A stretch of DNA of 64,000 bases, taken from contig CAIXUG010000016.1 in the NCBI GenBank assembly GCA_903922605.1, positions 118,725 through 182,724 of the forward strand, in the 5' to 3' direction. This stretch comes from an uncultured Verrucomicrobiota bacterium. Lineage in GTDB: Bacteria > Verrucomicrobiota > Verrucomicrobiia > Limisphaerales > UBA9464. Under the pieces are notes generated by a model. The model had not been told where the DNA came from, ran no database searches, and saw only the letters and a list, made by a program, of their open reading frames with translations. Every line of letters begins with the position of its first letter. Position 1 is the first letter of the stretch. Positions 35,192 through 44,148 of this stretch are shown here, one piece after another. A program made the position numbers and the translations under genes.

Positions 35192-38100
35192 GTGAATATT
35201 TCCCACGCTTCCGTCTTGGCCGCTGCGCTTGCCAGCCTGCCGGCGTTCGCCACGGACTTCTCGCTCGATGGGCGTAAATTTACGGTGCCCGAAGGCTTCA
35301 CCGTCACCCGCGTGACCACGACTAACCTGGTCCAGCGCCCCGTGAGTGCCGCCTTTGACGATCACGGCCGGCTGTACGTGACGGATTCCGACGGTTCGAG
35401 CGCGGCACCCACCGAACAGCTCAAGCATCCCGGCTCCCGAATCGTTCGGCTGGAGGATACCGACGGGGACGGCATTTTCGACAAGACCGTCGTATTCGCC
35501 GACAAGGTCATGTTTCCCCAAGGGTGCCTTTGGCACGACGGCTGGGTTTACGCCGCCTCACCCCCGAGCATCTGGCGCTATCGCGACACGGATGGCGACG
35601 GCGTGGCCGACCAGCGCGAGGAATGGTTCAAAGGCGGTACGCTCACCGGCTGCGCCAATGACATCCACGGCCCTTATCTCGGACCCGACGGCTACATTTA
35701 CTGGACCAAGGGCGCCTTCTCCGAACAGACCCACACGCTGGGCAACGGCCGCGTGCTGAAGGACAAGGCCGCCCACATCTACCGCGCCCGGCCCGACGGT
35801 TCGGATCTCGACGTCATCATGACGGGCGGCATGGACAATCCGGTCGAGATCGCCTTCACGCCCGAAGGCGAGGCGATCTTCAGCAGCACTTTCATCGACT
35901 TCAGCCAGCCCGGCTTTCGAGACGGCATCGGCCATGCGGTTTATGGCGGTGTCTTCGGCAAGCAGAGCGACGTGATCGAGGATGTCCGCGTCAAGCGTAC
36001 CAGCCCTGAAGTCTTCCACCCATTCTACCAGGCCGGTCCCGCAGCCGAATGCGGTCTCACCCGCTACGACAGCGACGCCTTTGGGCCGGGCTATCGCGAC
36101 AACCTCTTCGCCACCACCTTCAACCTGCACAAGGTCACCCGCCATATCCTGCGCCCCTGCGGTGCCACCTACGCCAGCACCGACAGTGATTTCCTCGCCA
36201 CCGACGACGTGGATTTCCACCCGACCGACGTGCTGCCCGACGCCGACGGCAGCCTGCTCGTCGTCGATACGGGTGGCTGGTATCGCCTCTGTTGCCCCAG
36301 CTCGCAGCTCGCAAAGCCCGATGTGCTCGGGGCGATCTACCGCGTGAAAAAGGAAGGGGCGAAGAAGGTGGAAGACCCTTGGGGCCTGAAGCTGGCTTGG
36401 ACCAAAACGAAACCCGATGAGCTGATCCAACGCCTGGATGACGCACGCGCGCCAGTCGTGCAACGGGCCATTGGCGAACTCGCCAAGCTGGGAGACGGTG
36501 GTATCGAGACTCCGGGGTGGATTTTTACCAACCTGACGACTTCGTTCTCCGTCCAACAAAAAAGAAGCGTGCTCTGGGCTTTGGCCCAATCCAATCCGGC
36601 CAAATTAAGCAGCCCAGTTTCTTTGGCTTTGGGAATGGCATCCATAGACGGCGACACCAGCGTCCGGCAAACTGCGATCAAAGTGGTTTCCCTGCTCCGT
36701 TATGCGAATGAGCAGGGCACCCCTTTCAGCGCGCTGACCCAAACCAACCTGATGGAAGAACGGGTCGCCGCCGAAGCACTGGGCCGAATCGGTTCTTCGG
36801 ACGTCATTCCGCAACATGCTGACCTCAAAGGGCTCAGGGGTATGGCGGCCTCCGCTCTTTTGAATCACATGTCGAATGTTTCGGCCGAGAAGGGCAAACA
36901 GTTAATCCCCAGAATGATCTTCAACCGTCTGCGTGCGAAGGACGATCCAGTCTTGGAACATTCCCTCATCTTCGCCCTGATCGAGATCCACGATCCGCAG
37001 GCGACCCGGCGAGGCTTGACGAACAGTCATCCGGCCAACCAGCGGGCCGCCCTCATCGCGCTCAGCGAGATGGATGGCAGTGACCTGAAACCGACCGAGG
37101 TCACACCCTTCCTCAGTGCCACCGACGAGCGGGTGCGCACCACGGCGAGCTGGATTCTCGGTCGCCATCCCGAATGGGGTGGTGAGCTGGCCGGCTGGTT
37201 CCGTGAGCAATTGACCACGGCCAATGACGCGGCGCGGTTGGAGGCCCTCAATGCCCGCCTGTCGATTCTCGCTCATGATTCAGCCGGCCAGGAATTGCTC
37301 GCTGACGCCATCATCAAGCCTGTTTTCCGCCCTCCCACGCGGGTCGCCGCGCTCAATGTCATCGCCAACGCGGACCTGGAAAAACCGCCCGCCAGCTGGC
37401 GCAATGCCGTGCTGACCGCCCTCAATCCGCCTTCCCGGGAAGTCGACGCCGCCATCCACGCCGCGCGCAGCCTGAACGCCGATCCCGCCATTGCCGCCGC
37501 GCTGCTCGCCGCCGGGCGCGATCCGGTCCAACCCGCCGAACTCCGGCTACGCGCCTTGGCCGCCCTGCCCGGCGGCTCGGCGTTGGCCGGCACGGAGTTT
37601 GATTTTCTCCGACCGCAGCTCGCTGCCGCCAACAGCCCGGTCCTTCGCGCCACCGCAGCCGATGTCCTCTCCCGCGCCAAACTCGACGGCGCACAGCTGG
37701 CCGCACTGACCGAGGACCTGAAATCTGCCGGCCCGCTGGAACTGAACCGGCTGCTCGCGGCCTTCGACGGCGGTGGCGACGACGCGCTCGGGCAAAAGCT
37801 GGTAGGCGCGCTGCATGGTGCGAAGGGCGCCAAGGCGCTCAATGCCGGACAGGTACACGCACATCTGGCGAAGTTCCCCGAAGCCACCCGTCAGGCCGGC
37901 GAAAGCTTCCTAGCGACCCTGGATGCCAGCGCGCCCAAACAGGCCGCCCATCTCGACGCCCTGCTGGCCGACATCACCAAACTCACCGGTGACGTGCGGC
38001 AGGGGCAGTCGCTCTTCAACGGTCCCAAGGCCGCCTGCTCCACGTGCCATCGCATCGGCTACGTGGGGGGCAATGTTGGCCCGGAGCTGACGAAGATCGG

Positions 38101-38410
38101 CGAGGTCCGCAGCGAACGCGACCTGCTGGAAAGCGTCGTCTATCCCAGCGCGAGCTTTGTGCGTAACTTTGAGCCGACCACCGTCTCGCTCAAGGACGGC
38201 GAACAGGTCAACGGCATCATCAAGCACGAGACCCCGGACGAACTCACCCTCGTCACCGGTCCCGGCCCCGAAGTGCACCTGCGCCGCAACGATATCGCCG
38301 AGACGCGTCCCGGCACGCTGAGTGTCATGCCCGGCGGTTTCGATGAACAGCTCACCCGCCAGGAGCTGGCCGACCTGCTCTTCTTCGTAAAGACGGTCCG
38401 GTGGCGGTAA
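35192..38410 (+). CDS. PVC-type beta-propeller/HEAT protein with c-type heme domain
   Basis: Exported protein of 1072 residues of a type abundant in Planctomycetes and Verrucomicrobia. A signal peptide (HASVLAAALASLPAFA) follows the GTG at 35192. An N-terminal six-bladed propeller comes first (PVSAAFDDHGRLYVTDSDG, FHPTDVLPDADGSLLVVDTG). About 450 residues of HEAT-like helices follow. The C-terminal cytochrome c domain has a single CSTCH at about residue 948, followed by GYVGGNVGPELTKIG. These proteins are thought to work as periplasmic dehydrogenases or electron-transfer partners for sugar-degradation enzymes. In-frame ATG 35096 adds a stretch with no export signal. Confidence 0.88.
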   Translation: MNISHASVLAAALASLPAFATDFSLDGRKFTVPEGFTVTRVTTTNLVQRPVSAAFDDHGRLYVTDSDGSSAAPTEQLKHPGSRIVRLEDTDGDGIFDKTVVFADKVMFPQGCLWHDGWVYAASPPSIWRYRDTDGDGVADQREEWFKGGTLTGCANDIHGPYLGPDGYIYWTKGAFSEQTHTLGNGRVLKDKAAHIYRARPDGSDLDVIMTGGMDNPVEIAFTPEGEAIFSSTFIDFSQPGFRDGIGHAVYGGVFGKQSDVIEDVRVKRTSPEVFHPFYQAGPAAECGLTRYDSDAFGPGYRDNLFATTFNLHKVTRHILRPCGATYASTDSDFLATDDVDFHPTDVLPDADGSLLVVDTGGWYRLCCPSSQLAKPDVLGAIYRVKKEGAKKVEDPWGLKLAWTKTKPDELIQRLDDARAPVVQRAIGELAKLGDGGIETPGWIFTNLTTSFSVQQKRSVLWALAQSNPAKLSSPVSLALGMASIDGDTSVRQTAIKVVSLLRYANEQGTPFSALTQTNLMEERVAAEALGRIGSSDVIPQHADLKGLRGMAASALLNHMSNVSAEKGKQLIPRMIFNRLRAKDDPVLEHSLIFALIEIHDPQATRRGLTNSHPANQRAALIALSEMDGSDLKPTEVTPFLSATDERVRTTASWILGRHPEWGGELAGWFREQLTTANDAARLEALNARLSILAHDSAGQELLADAIIKPVFRPPTRVAALNVIANADLEKPPASWRNAVLTALNPPSREVDAAIHAARSLNADPAIAAALLAAGRDPVQPAELRLRALAALPGGSALAGTEFDFLRPQLAAANSPVLRATAADVLSRAKLDGAQLAALTEDLKSAGPLELNRLLAAFDGGGDDALGQKLVGALHGAKGAKALNAGQVHAHLAKFPEATRQAGESFLATLDASAPKQAAHLDALLADITKLTGDVRQGQSLFNGPKAACSTCHRIGYVGGNVGPELTKIGEVRSERDLLESVVYPSASFVRNFEPTTVSLKDGEQVNGIIKHETPDELTLVTGPGPEVHLRRNDIAETRPGTLSVMPGGFDEQLTRQELADLLFFVKTVRWR

Positions 38411-38574
38411 TTTTGCTGAAAAGCAGGCTGAAAACCCTTGCGATGGGAGGCCAATCCATCCCGTCAACCAAAGAGAACCAAAAAGAGGGCTTGCAGATAG
38501 GGCGCGCAGACGGCAATTTTCGCGCTCCTTTTAAGGGAACGTCCGGCCGTAGAGCGGCCAAGCTGTAGATTTTT

Positions 38575-38832
38575 ATGGTCAAGATTCGTCTGAAACGCGT
38601 CGGAGCGAAGAATAATCCGGTGTATCGTGTGGTTGTGGCCGATGGCCGCAGCCCGCGTGATGGCAAGTTCATCGAGGAACTGGGCACATACCATCCTGTC
38701 AAAAAGGATGTGATCAATTTCACGCTCAATCTGGAGCGCGCCAAGTACTGGGTGGGCGTGGGTGCCCAGCCGAGCGAGACGGTCGCCAGCATGATCAAGA
38801 AGGCCACCAAGGCCGCTGCGGTCGCCGCCTGA
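38575..38832 (+). CDS. rpsP: 30S ribosomal protein S16
   Basis: Small-subunit protein of 85 residues. It starts [24 protein letters not shown], quoted as [20 protein letters not shown], with the family [16 protein letters not shown] block as [12 protein letters not shown]. The [23 protein letters not shown] block is seen as [15 protein letters not shown]. It is the first gene of rpsP-khpA-trmD-rplS. No clear Shine-Dalgarno site lies before the ATG. No candidate promoter stands out in the 164-bp upstream gap. Confidence 0.97.
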   Translation: MVKIRLKRVGAKNNPVYRVVVADGRSPRDGKFIEELGTYHPVKKDVINFTLNLERAKYWVGVGAQPSETVASMIKKATKAAAVAA

Positions 38833-38855
38833 AAAGGTGGTCCGCGCTCTGTTTC

Positions 38856-39089
38856 ATGCAGGAATTCGTCGAATTTGTGGTGAAGGGGCTGGTGGACCAG
38901 CCCGACGCCGTGGAGGTCACGCCCGTGGAGAAAAACGGGCTGACCGTCTTTGAGCTGAGGGTCGCGCCGGATGATGCCGGCAAGATCATCGGCCGGCGGG
39001 GCACCACCATTCAGGCGATCCGTTCGCTGGTGCAGGTCGGGGCCCAGAAGCGCGGTGTGCGTTGCACGCTGGATCTGGTCGAGGACTGA
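38856..39089 (+). CDS. khpA: KH-domain RNA-binding protein KhpA (YlqC)
   Basis: A 77-residue single KH domain. The GxxG-type loop is in [16 protein letters not shown]. KhpA partners with KhpB (Jag) in some bacteria to bind many RNAs and influence cell size. It sits 23 bp after rpsP, where many bacteria have rpsP-khpA-rimM-trmD; here no rimM follows. Length and motif are normal. Confidence 0.94.
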   Translation: MQEFVEFVVKGLVDQPDAVEVTPVEKNGLTVFELRVAPDDAGKIIGRRGTTIQAIRSLVQVGAQKRGVRCTLDLVED

Positions 39090-39129
39090 CCGCCATACGG
39101 CCGGCGCGGACGGACAGGGCCGCGCGGAA

Positions 39130-39840
39130 ATGCCGATGAAGATCGATGTTTTAACCCTGTTCCCCGGCATGTTCGCCGGTCCGCTGGACGAAAGCATCGT
39201 CGGGCGGGCACGAACGGCGGGCATCCTCGATCTGAGGATACGGAATTTGCGGGATTGGACGCACAACCGTCACAAGACGGTGGACGACTCTCCCTACGGC
39301 GGCGGGCCAGGAATGGTCCTCAAGCCGGAACCGCTCTTTGAAGCAGTCGAAGCCCTCAAGGCTGAACGTGGCCCGGAGATGAAGGTGATTCTCACCTCCC
39401 CCTCCGGCCGGATGTTCACGCAGGAGATCGCGCGCAATCTGGCACGCGAGCCGTCCGTGCTGCTCGTCTGTGGCAGCTACGAGGGATTTGACGAGCGGGT
39501 GCGCGAGCACCTGGCGGACGACGAACTCAGCATCGGCGACTACGTGCTGACCAACGGGGCCCTGCCCGCAATGGTCATCATCGACGCCGTGACCCGGCTG
39601 CTGCCGGGCGCCCTCGGCGACGAGGCGAGCAGCGAGGACGAGTCGTTCAGCCATGGGCTGCTCGAGTATCCGCACTACACGCGGCCGGCCGAATTCAGGG
39701 GCTGGCGCGTGCCGGAGATTTTGCAGTCGGGAAACCATGCCACCATCGAGCGATGGCGGCGGGCGCAGGCGATGAAACGAACCGCCGAACGCCGGCCCGA
39801 CCTGTGGGAAAAGTTGAAGTGGGCCAGGCCCGCAAAATAA
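39130..39840 (+). CDS. trmD: tRNA (guanine-N1)-methyltransferase
   Basis: Methylates G37 of tRNAs reading CNN codons to stop +1 frameshifting. The SPOUT-fold protein has the start [20 protein letters not shown], then [31 protein letters not shown] (knot), and [22 protein letters not shown] 39130 is used; ATG 39136 (giving MKIDVL) is equally good. The gene follows khpA by 40 bp and precedes rplS by 16 bp. Confidence 0.97.
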   Translation: MPMKIDVLTLFPGMFAGPLDESIVGRARTAGILDLRIRNLRDWTHNRHKTVDDSPYGGGPGMVLKPEPLFEAVEALKAERGPEMKVILTSPSGRMFTQEIARNLAREPSVLLVCGSYEGFDERVREHLADDELSIGDYVLTNGALPAMVIIDAVTRLLPGALGDEASSEDESFSHGLLEYPHYTRPAEFRGWRVPEILQSGNHATIERWRRAQAMKRTAERRPDLWEKLKWARPAK

Positions 39841-39856
39841 AATTTAGGAACGAGCC

Positions 39857-40237
39857 ATGAACAAAGCAGCACTGTTTGACAAGATTGAGTCGGAGCAATA
39901 CCGCAAGGAACCGCTCAAATTTAACGTGGGCGACTCCGTCCGCGTCCACACCAAGGTCGTCGAAGGCGACAAGGAACGCGTCCAGGTCTTCGCCGGCGTC
40001 GTGATCGGCATCCGCGGTCACGGCATGAACGAGACCTTCACCGTCCGCCGCATCAGCTACGGCGAGGGTGTCGAGCGCATCTTCCCGCTCCACTCGCCCC
40101 GCGTGGACAAGGTCGAGGTCGAGCGCGCCGGCAAGGTCCGCCGCGCCAAGCTCACCTACCTGCGCAAGCGCGTCGGCAAGGGCGCGATGTTCGTCAAGGA
40201 AGCCGGCCAGGAAACTGCCGCTCCCGCCGCCAAGTAA
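39857..40237 (+). CDS. rplS: 50S ribosomal protein L19
   Basis: Large-subunit protein of 126 residues at the subunit interface. Family blocks [50 protein letters not shown] and [19 protein letters not shown] are all present. The last gene of the rpsP operon; a terminator follows 18 bp after the stop. A short AGGAACGAG sits before the ATG as a Shine-Dalgarno site. Confidence 0.97.
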   Translation: MNKAALFDKIESEQYRKEPLKFNVGDSVRVHTKVVEGDKERVQVFAGVVIGIRGHGMNETFTVRRISYGEGVERIFPLHSPRVDKVEVERAGKVRRAKLTYLRKRVGKGAMFVKEAGQETAAPAAK

Positions 40238-40254
40238 TCCGCATTTTCACCGGC

Positions 40255-40286
40255 AAGGGCGAGGCTTGGGCCTCGCCCTTTGCTTT
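40255..40286 (+). terminator. rho-independent terminator of the rpsP-rplS operon
   Basis: A stem aagggcgaggc/gcctcgccctt with a loop of about 4 bases is followed by TGCTTT. It lies 18 bp after the rplS stop. The T-tract is interrupted, so strength is uncertain. Confidence 0.7.
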
Positions 40287-40306
40287 GGGCGGGCGATCTC
40301 GGGACA

Positions 40307-40382
40307 GATCTTAATCTTAATCTTCCTCTTAATCGTAATCGCACGAAGAGGGGCGATTAGGATTACGATTAAGATTAAGATC
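40307..40382. repeat. intergenic inverted repeat, atcttaatc/gattaagat family
   Basis: The left arm 40307-40341 (gatcttaatcttaatcttcc and on to gtaatcg) is inverted against 40354-40382 (cgattaggattacgattaag and on). About 12 bp separate the arms. The arms are AT-rich iterated words in a GC-rich genome. It lies between the rplS terminator and the coaB gene. Confidence 0.75.
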
Positions 40383-40448
40383 AGAAAAGGCACACCCCTC
40401 CTGATTTCCTGTTTTCCAAATTCAAAATCCGGTCTTCTGAACCCCGCC

Positions 40449-41141
40449 ATGCGCTGCCTCGTGACCGCCGGTCCGACTTGGGAACCCCTCGACCAGGTCC
40501 GCCGGCTCACGAATTTTTCCACGGGCAGCCTTGGCGGCCAGCTCGCAAACCATCTCGCCGAAGCCGGGCACACGGTGACGCTCCTGCTCAGCGAAACCGC
40601 GACTTGGCGCAGTCCGTTGGCAGCAGTCCGGGTTGAGCCGTTTTCGACCACGGAATCCTTGGCCCAGCGTTTGGAAGCGCAGGCCACCAAGGAAGAGGTC
40701 GTGATTTTTCATGCGGCTGCCGTCAGCGATTTCACCGGCGGCCAGGCCTTCGAACGGACTGGGGATGGCCGGCTGGTTCCGCTCTCGGCGGGGAAACTCT
40801 CCACCCGCAGCGGCAATCTGATCGTCGAGCTGCATCCGACCCCGAAACTCCTGCCCCGGCTCCGCGGCTGGTTTCCCAAGGCTTTCGTCGTTGGTTGGAA
40901 ATTCGAAACCGACGGCACCCGGACCGAGGTGCTGGCGCACGTCGTCAGGCAGTTTGCGGAGGCCGGCAACGACCTGTGTGTCGCGAACGGCCCGGCCTAT
41001 GGCGAGGGTTTCGGACTGGTCGAACCCTCGGGCCGGCACACGCCCCTGCCCGACCGTGCCGCGCTGTTTGCCGCGCTGCTAAAAAACGTCACGCTGGCTG
41101 GTCACAACTTCCCCCTCGTCACGTCCCTTTCCGCTTCCTAA
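40449..41141 (+). CDS. coaB: standalone phosphopantothenoylcysteine synthetase (CoaB domain)
   Basis: Joins cysteine to 4'-phosphopantothenate in coenzyme A synthesis. The 230-residue protein is only the CoaB half of the common CoaBC fusion. Visible: VTAGPTWEPLDQVRRLTNFSTGSLG (quoted as GPTWEPLDQVRRLTNFSTG), IFHAAAVSDFTGG, the Lys of the KLSTRSG block, LHPTPKLLPRL, VVGWKFETD and CVANGPAYGEGFG. No CoaC decarboxylase gene is adjacent. The start at ATG 40449 begins right at the first strand. It lies 13 bp before prfB. Confidence 0.87.
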   Translation: MRCLVTAGPTWEPLDQVRRLTNFSTGSLGGQLANHLAEAGHTVTLLLSETATWRSPLAAVRVEPFSTTESLAQRLEAQATKEEVVIFHAAAVSDFTGGQAFERTGDGRLVPLSAGKLSTRSGNLIVELHPTPKLLPRLRGWFPKAFVVGWKFETDGTRTEVLAHVVRQFAEAGNDLCVANGPAYGEGFGLVEPSGRHTPLPDRAALFAALLKNVTLAGHNFPLVTSLSAS

Positions 41142-41154
41142 CGTCCGCCCTCCT

Positions 41155-42303
41155 ATGTTCGAAGTCACGCGCGCAAATGTGGATGCCCTCGCCTCCAAGC
41201 TGGGGCAGTTGCGCAAATTCGTGGACCTCCCCGGCGTCCAGAAGCGCATCGCCGAATGTGAGTCGCAGATGGCCTCGGACACCTTCTGGAACAACCAGGA
41301 GGTCGCAAAGAAAGTCATCGAGGAGGTCAACGGCCTGAAGAAGAAGGCCGAGCCGCTCGTGAGTTTCGCGCGCCGGCTCGACGATGTGAGCGTGCTGCTC
41401 GAACTCGGGGAGGCCGAATCCTCCGCCGGTCAGGACGCGGTGCAAAAGGAGGCCGACGCCGAACTCATTTCCCTTGGCAAGGCCGTGGATATTTTCGAGC
41501 TGGTTGTGCTGCTCACCGGCCCGCACGACCATCGCAACGCCATCTTCAGCATCCAGTCCGGTGCCGGCGGTACCGAGGCGCAGGACTGGGCGGAGATGCT
41601 TTCGCGCATGTACGGCCGCTGGTTCGACGCCCGGGGCTGGAAATGGGAGATCACCGACGCGCTGGCCGGCGATTCCGCCGGCCTCAAGAGCGTGACCTTC
41701 CGCGTCGAGGGCGCCAACGCCTACGGCTTCTGCAAGGCCGAGCGCGGCGTCCACCGGCTGGTGCGCATCTCCCCCTTCGATTCGAACAAGCGGCGCCACA
41801 CCAGCTTTTCCAGCGTGGATGTCATCGCGGAGATCAGCGACATCAGCGAGAGCGACATCGTGATCCCGAAGAGCGAGATCCTGCGCGACACCTTCCGCTC
41901 CGGTGGCAAAGGCGGGCAGAACGTGAACAAGGTCGAGACCGCCGTCCGCCTCACGCACTTGCCGACCGGGCTCGTCGCCGCCTCCCAAGCCCAGCGCAGC
42001 CAGGCGCAGAACGAGGCCACCGCCATGGCCATGCTCGTCTCCAAGCTCTTCGCGCTGAGACTCGACGAGGCCAAGGGCGAGATGGAGCGTTTCTACGGTG
42101 AAAAGGGCAGCGTGAGCTGGGGCAACCAGATCCGCAGTTATGTCTTCCAACCCTATCGGATGGTGAAGGATCTCCGCACCAACGTGCAGACCAGCAACGT
42201 GCAGGGCGTGATGGACGGCGAACTCGATCCCTTCGTGAACGGCTGGCTCCGCGCCGGCCAGCCACTGAAGCGCATCCCGGGATTGAAGGACGAGGAGGAT
42301 TAA
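41155..42303 (+). CDS. prfB: peptide chain release factor 2
   Basis: Releases peptides at UGA and UAA codons. The 382-residue protein has the stop-recognition tripeptide SPF in VRISPFDSNKRRHTSFSS and the catalytic GGQ in SGGKGGQNVNKVETAVR. It reads as a single open frame; the programmed +1 frameshift with an in-frame UGA near codon 25 seen in many prfB genes is absent. It lies 13 bp after coaB and is followed on the same strand by two small genes and trpC. Confidence 0.97.
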   Translation: MFEVTRANVDALASKLGQLRKFVDLPGVQKRIAECESQMASDTFWNNQEVAKKVIEEVNGLKKKAEPLVSFARRLDDVSVLLELGEAESSAGQDAVQKEADAELISLGKAVDIFELVVLLTGPHDHRNAIFSIQSGAGGTEAQDWAEMLSRMYGRWFDARGWKWEITDALAGDSAGLKSVTFRVEGANAYGFCKAERGVHRLVRISPFDSNKRRHTSFSSVDVIAEISDISESDIVIPKSEILRDTFRSGGKGGQNVNKVETAVRLTHLPTGLVAASQAQRSQAQNEATAMAMLVSKLFALRLDEAKGEMERFYGEKGSVSWGNQIRSYVFQPYRMVKDLRTNVQTSNVQGVMDGELDPFVNGWLRAGQPLKRIPGLKDEED

Positions 42304-42344
42304 GCCGCCTTGACTCGCCCATTGCCGGCGACGACAAACAATCC

Positions 42345-42554
42345 ATGAATCGAGACCTTATCCGCGAGCAAATCCAAGGTGTCGGCCCCTTCATCGTCCG
42401 CACTTCTGATGGCAAAGAATACGAAGTGCCGCATCCGGAGTTTGTGATGGTCGGCCGCTACAACCTCGTCATTGAGAACGCCAAAGGTGTCATGGACATC
42501 ATCGATCCGCTGCACGTCGTCTCGATCCGATCTGCAACAAAGCGTCAACCTTAA
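42345..42554 (+). CDS. small conserved protein of unknown function
   Basis: A 69-residue protein. The sequence VRTSDGKEYEVPHPEFVMVG is a beta-hairpin-like core that I have seen in small proteins of other bacteria, but I cannot name a function. It lies 41 bp after prfB and 13 bp before the next gene. Its GC is a little lower than that of prfB. Confidence 0.7.
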   Translation: MNRDLIREQIQGVGPFIVRTSDGKEYEVPHPEFVMVGRYNLVIENAKGVMDIIDPLHVVSIRSATKRQP

Positions 42555-42567
42555 GTCTGTTTAGCCG

Positions 42568-43281
42568 ATGCAACCCGAACCTTCTGTGGAGTGGCTACAG
42601 GGAACAGTTAGCTTCCCACTTCGGGCGCACTGGCGACTGAATCGAGCCAAACTTCCTGGCTGGGAAAGACTGCTTCCGGCTTGGATTCGCATTCATTCAG
42701 CTTACACAGATGCATTCGTTCCGAATGACCGTGAATTGTCACTCTACTACAAGGAAAGGCCGCAAGTAGGGTTCTTGGCCGCTGCCGCTTTTGCTGCGGG
42801 TGGTGTCGCGTTGGAAGAATGGGGGACCGAAAAAGCAGAAGGTTATGGAAGAAGCGACCTTTGGATTCGCTTATGCCCTCAAACGACGGACGAAGATTAT
42901 TCGATTGAAGCTAAACACAGGTCCATAGGTTTCACTTGTGACAATGACCTTGGATGGTGCAAGCAAATCCGAGAAAATCATTACGAAGCAGAACTTAGCA
43001 CCCAAAGGGTTAAACTTGAAGGGGCGAAAGTTGCCGTTGGTTTCGCTTCATTAATCTGCAACACGATTGATCAGTCTATCTGCAAATACTTGGCTAAAGA
43101 ATGGTGGGCGCCGCTGCTTATCCCCGAAACTTTTGGAAAACCATCTACTCCGGATGGCATGGCAATTTTATGGCTCGATCCCTCTTCCGCTGATTTCTAT
43201 GGCGAGGCAGGAGGTCCAACCACGGTAGCATTGGTAATTACAGCCAGTCGTCTTTCTTGCGACAAACCTGGCATTAGCTAA
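42568..43281 (+). CDS. PD-(D/E)XK-nuclease-like protein, lower GC than neighbours
   Basis: A 237-residue protein I do not recognise as a known family. A pattern of the restriction-endonuclease fold is visible: GRSDLWIRL supplies the Asp and, about 15 residues on, YSIEAKHRSIG supplies E-x-K (about 103-130). A hydrophobic helix (GFLAAAAFAAGGVALEEWG) precedes it as in that fold. Base composition is clearly lower in GC than prfB and trpC, which suggests transfer. Its TAA overlaps the trpC ATG by one base (TAATG), so it is co-translated with trpC. No methyltransferase or helicase accompanies it. Confidence 0.6.
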   Translation: MQPEPSVEWLQGTVSFPLRAHWRLNRAKLPGWERLLPAWIRIHSAYTDAFVPNDRELSLYYKERPQVGFLAAAAFAAGGVALEEWGTEKAEGYGRSDLWIRLCPQTTDEDYSIEAKHRSIGFTCDNDLGWCKQIRENHYEAELSTQRVKLEGAKVAVGFASLICNTIDQSICKYLAKEWWAPLLIPETFGKPSTPDGMAILWLDPSSADFYGEAGGPTTVALVITASRLSCDKPGIS

Positions 43282-44093
43282 TGAACATCCTCGACACCAT
43301 CGTCGTTCAAAAGCGCGTTGAAGTGGCCCGGCTGCCGGTCGGTCCGGTGGCCGCCTACCAGTTGCGCGAAGCCATCCAGCGACGTGGCGATGGCGTGCGG
43401 AACTTCTTCGGCGCACTGGCGAACCCGCGACGCGGTGATGTCGGCCTGATCGCGGAGGTCAAGAAGGCCTCCCCTTCCCTCGGCGTGATCTGTCCGGACT
43501 TCGATCCCGTCCGCATCGCCCGGGAGTACGAGGCCGCCGGCGCAAGCTGCCTGTCGGTGCTGACAGACGAGAAGTTTTTCCAAGGTTCGCTGGATTACCT
43601 GAAGGCCATCCGCGCGGCCGTGTCGGTGCCGCTGTTGCGCAAGGACTTCATCATCGACGAGCGCCAGATCCCCGAGGCCATCGAGTGGGGCGCGGATGCC
43701 ATCCTGCTCATCGTCGCGATCCTGTCCGACGATCAGCTTTCCCATTTTCACGCGCTGGCGGATGCCACCGGGCTTACGGCGCTGGTTGAAGTACATGACG
43801 AGGCGGAACTGGAGCGCGCCCTGAAGTGCGGTGCCCGGCTCGTGGGCGTAAACAACCGCGACCTCAAGACGTTCAAGGTGGACCTGGCCACGACCGAACG
43901 GTTAGCCGCGAAGCTCTTCAATTCGGACCTCGAAACTCGTAATTCGCACCTCCTCGTGGCCGAAAGCGGCATCCACTCCCGCGCGGATGTGTCCCGGCTC
44001 AAGGCCTGCGGCGCCCGCGCAATCCTCGTCGGTGAGTCGCTGATGAAGACCGGTGACATTGCGGCCAAGGCGGGCGAGTTGCTAGGGATCTGA
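43281..44093 (+). CDS. trpC: indole-3-glycerol phosphate synthase
   Basis: Closes the indole ring in tryptophan synthesis. The 270-residue TIM barrel has the catalytic Lys in IAEVKKASPSLGV, Lys in LLRKDFIID, Glu in TALVEVHDEAEL, Asn in VGVNNRDLKTF and LLVAESGIHSRADV, and GESLM near the end. Residues about 213-224 (NSDLETRNSHLL) are coded by repeat words (caattcggacctcgaaactc, gtaattcgcacctc) of an intergenic family. They lie between the strand-7 lead (RLAAKLF) and VAESGI, where other proteins have a short helix-loop. No other trp gene is near. Confidence 0.95.
   Translation: MNILDTIVVQKRVEVARLPVGPVAAYQLREAIQRRGDGVRNFFGALANPRRGDVGLIAEVKKASPSLGVICPDFDPVRIAREYEAAGASCLSVLTDEKFFQGSLDYLKAIRAAVSVPLLRKDFIIDERQIPEAIEWGADAILLIVAILSDDQLSHFHALADATGLTALVEVHDEAELERALKCGARLVGVNNRDLKTFKVDLATTERLAAKLFNSDLETRNSHLLVAESGIHSRADVSRLKACGARAILVGESLMKTGDIAAKAGELLGI
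43919..43951. repeat. attcgaaattcgtaattcg-type repeat inside trpC
   Basis: The words attcggacctcgaaactcg and taattcgcacctc match the intergenic repeats at 7021-7052, 30271-30301 and 59341-59365 with a few changes. They code in frame for NSDLETRNSHLL. Whether the repeat entered an existing gene or diverged with it needs alignment. Confidence 0.55.
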
Positions 44094-44148
44094 GGGTTGG
44101 ACATTCAACCTTCGAAGCGGCGCGCTTCCAGTTCGCGCTTGGCGAACT

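Noticed and set aside
41155..42303. Programmed frameshift in prfB
   Set aside because: The frame is open from the ATG to the stop with no in-frame TGA near codon 25.
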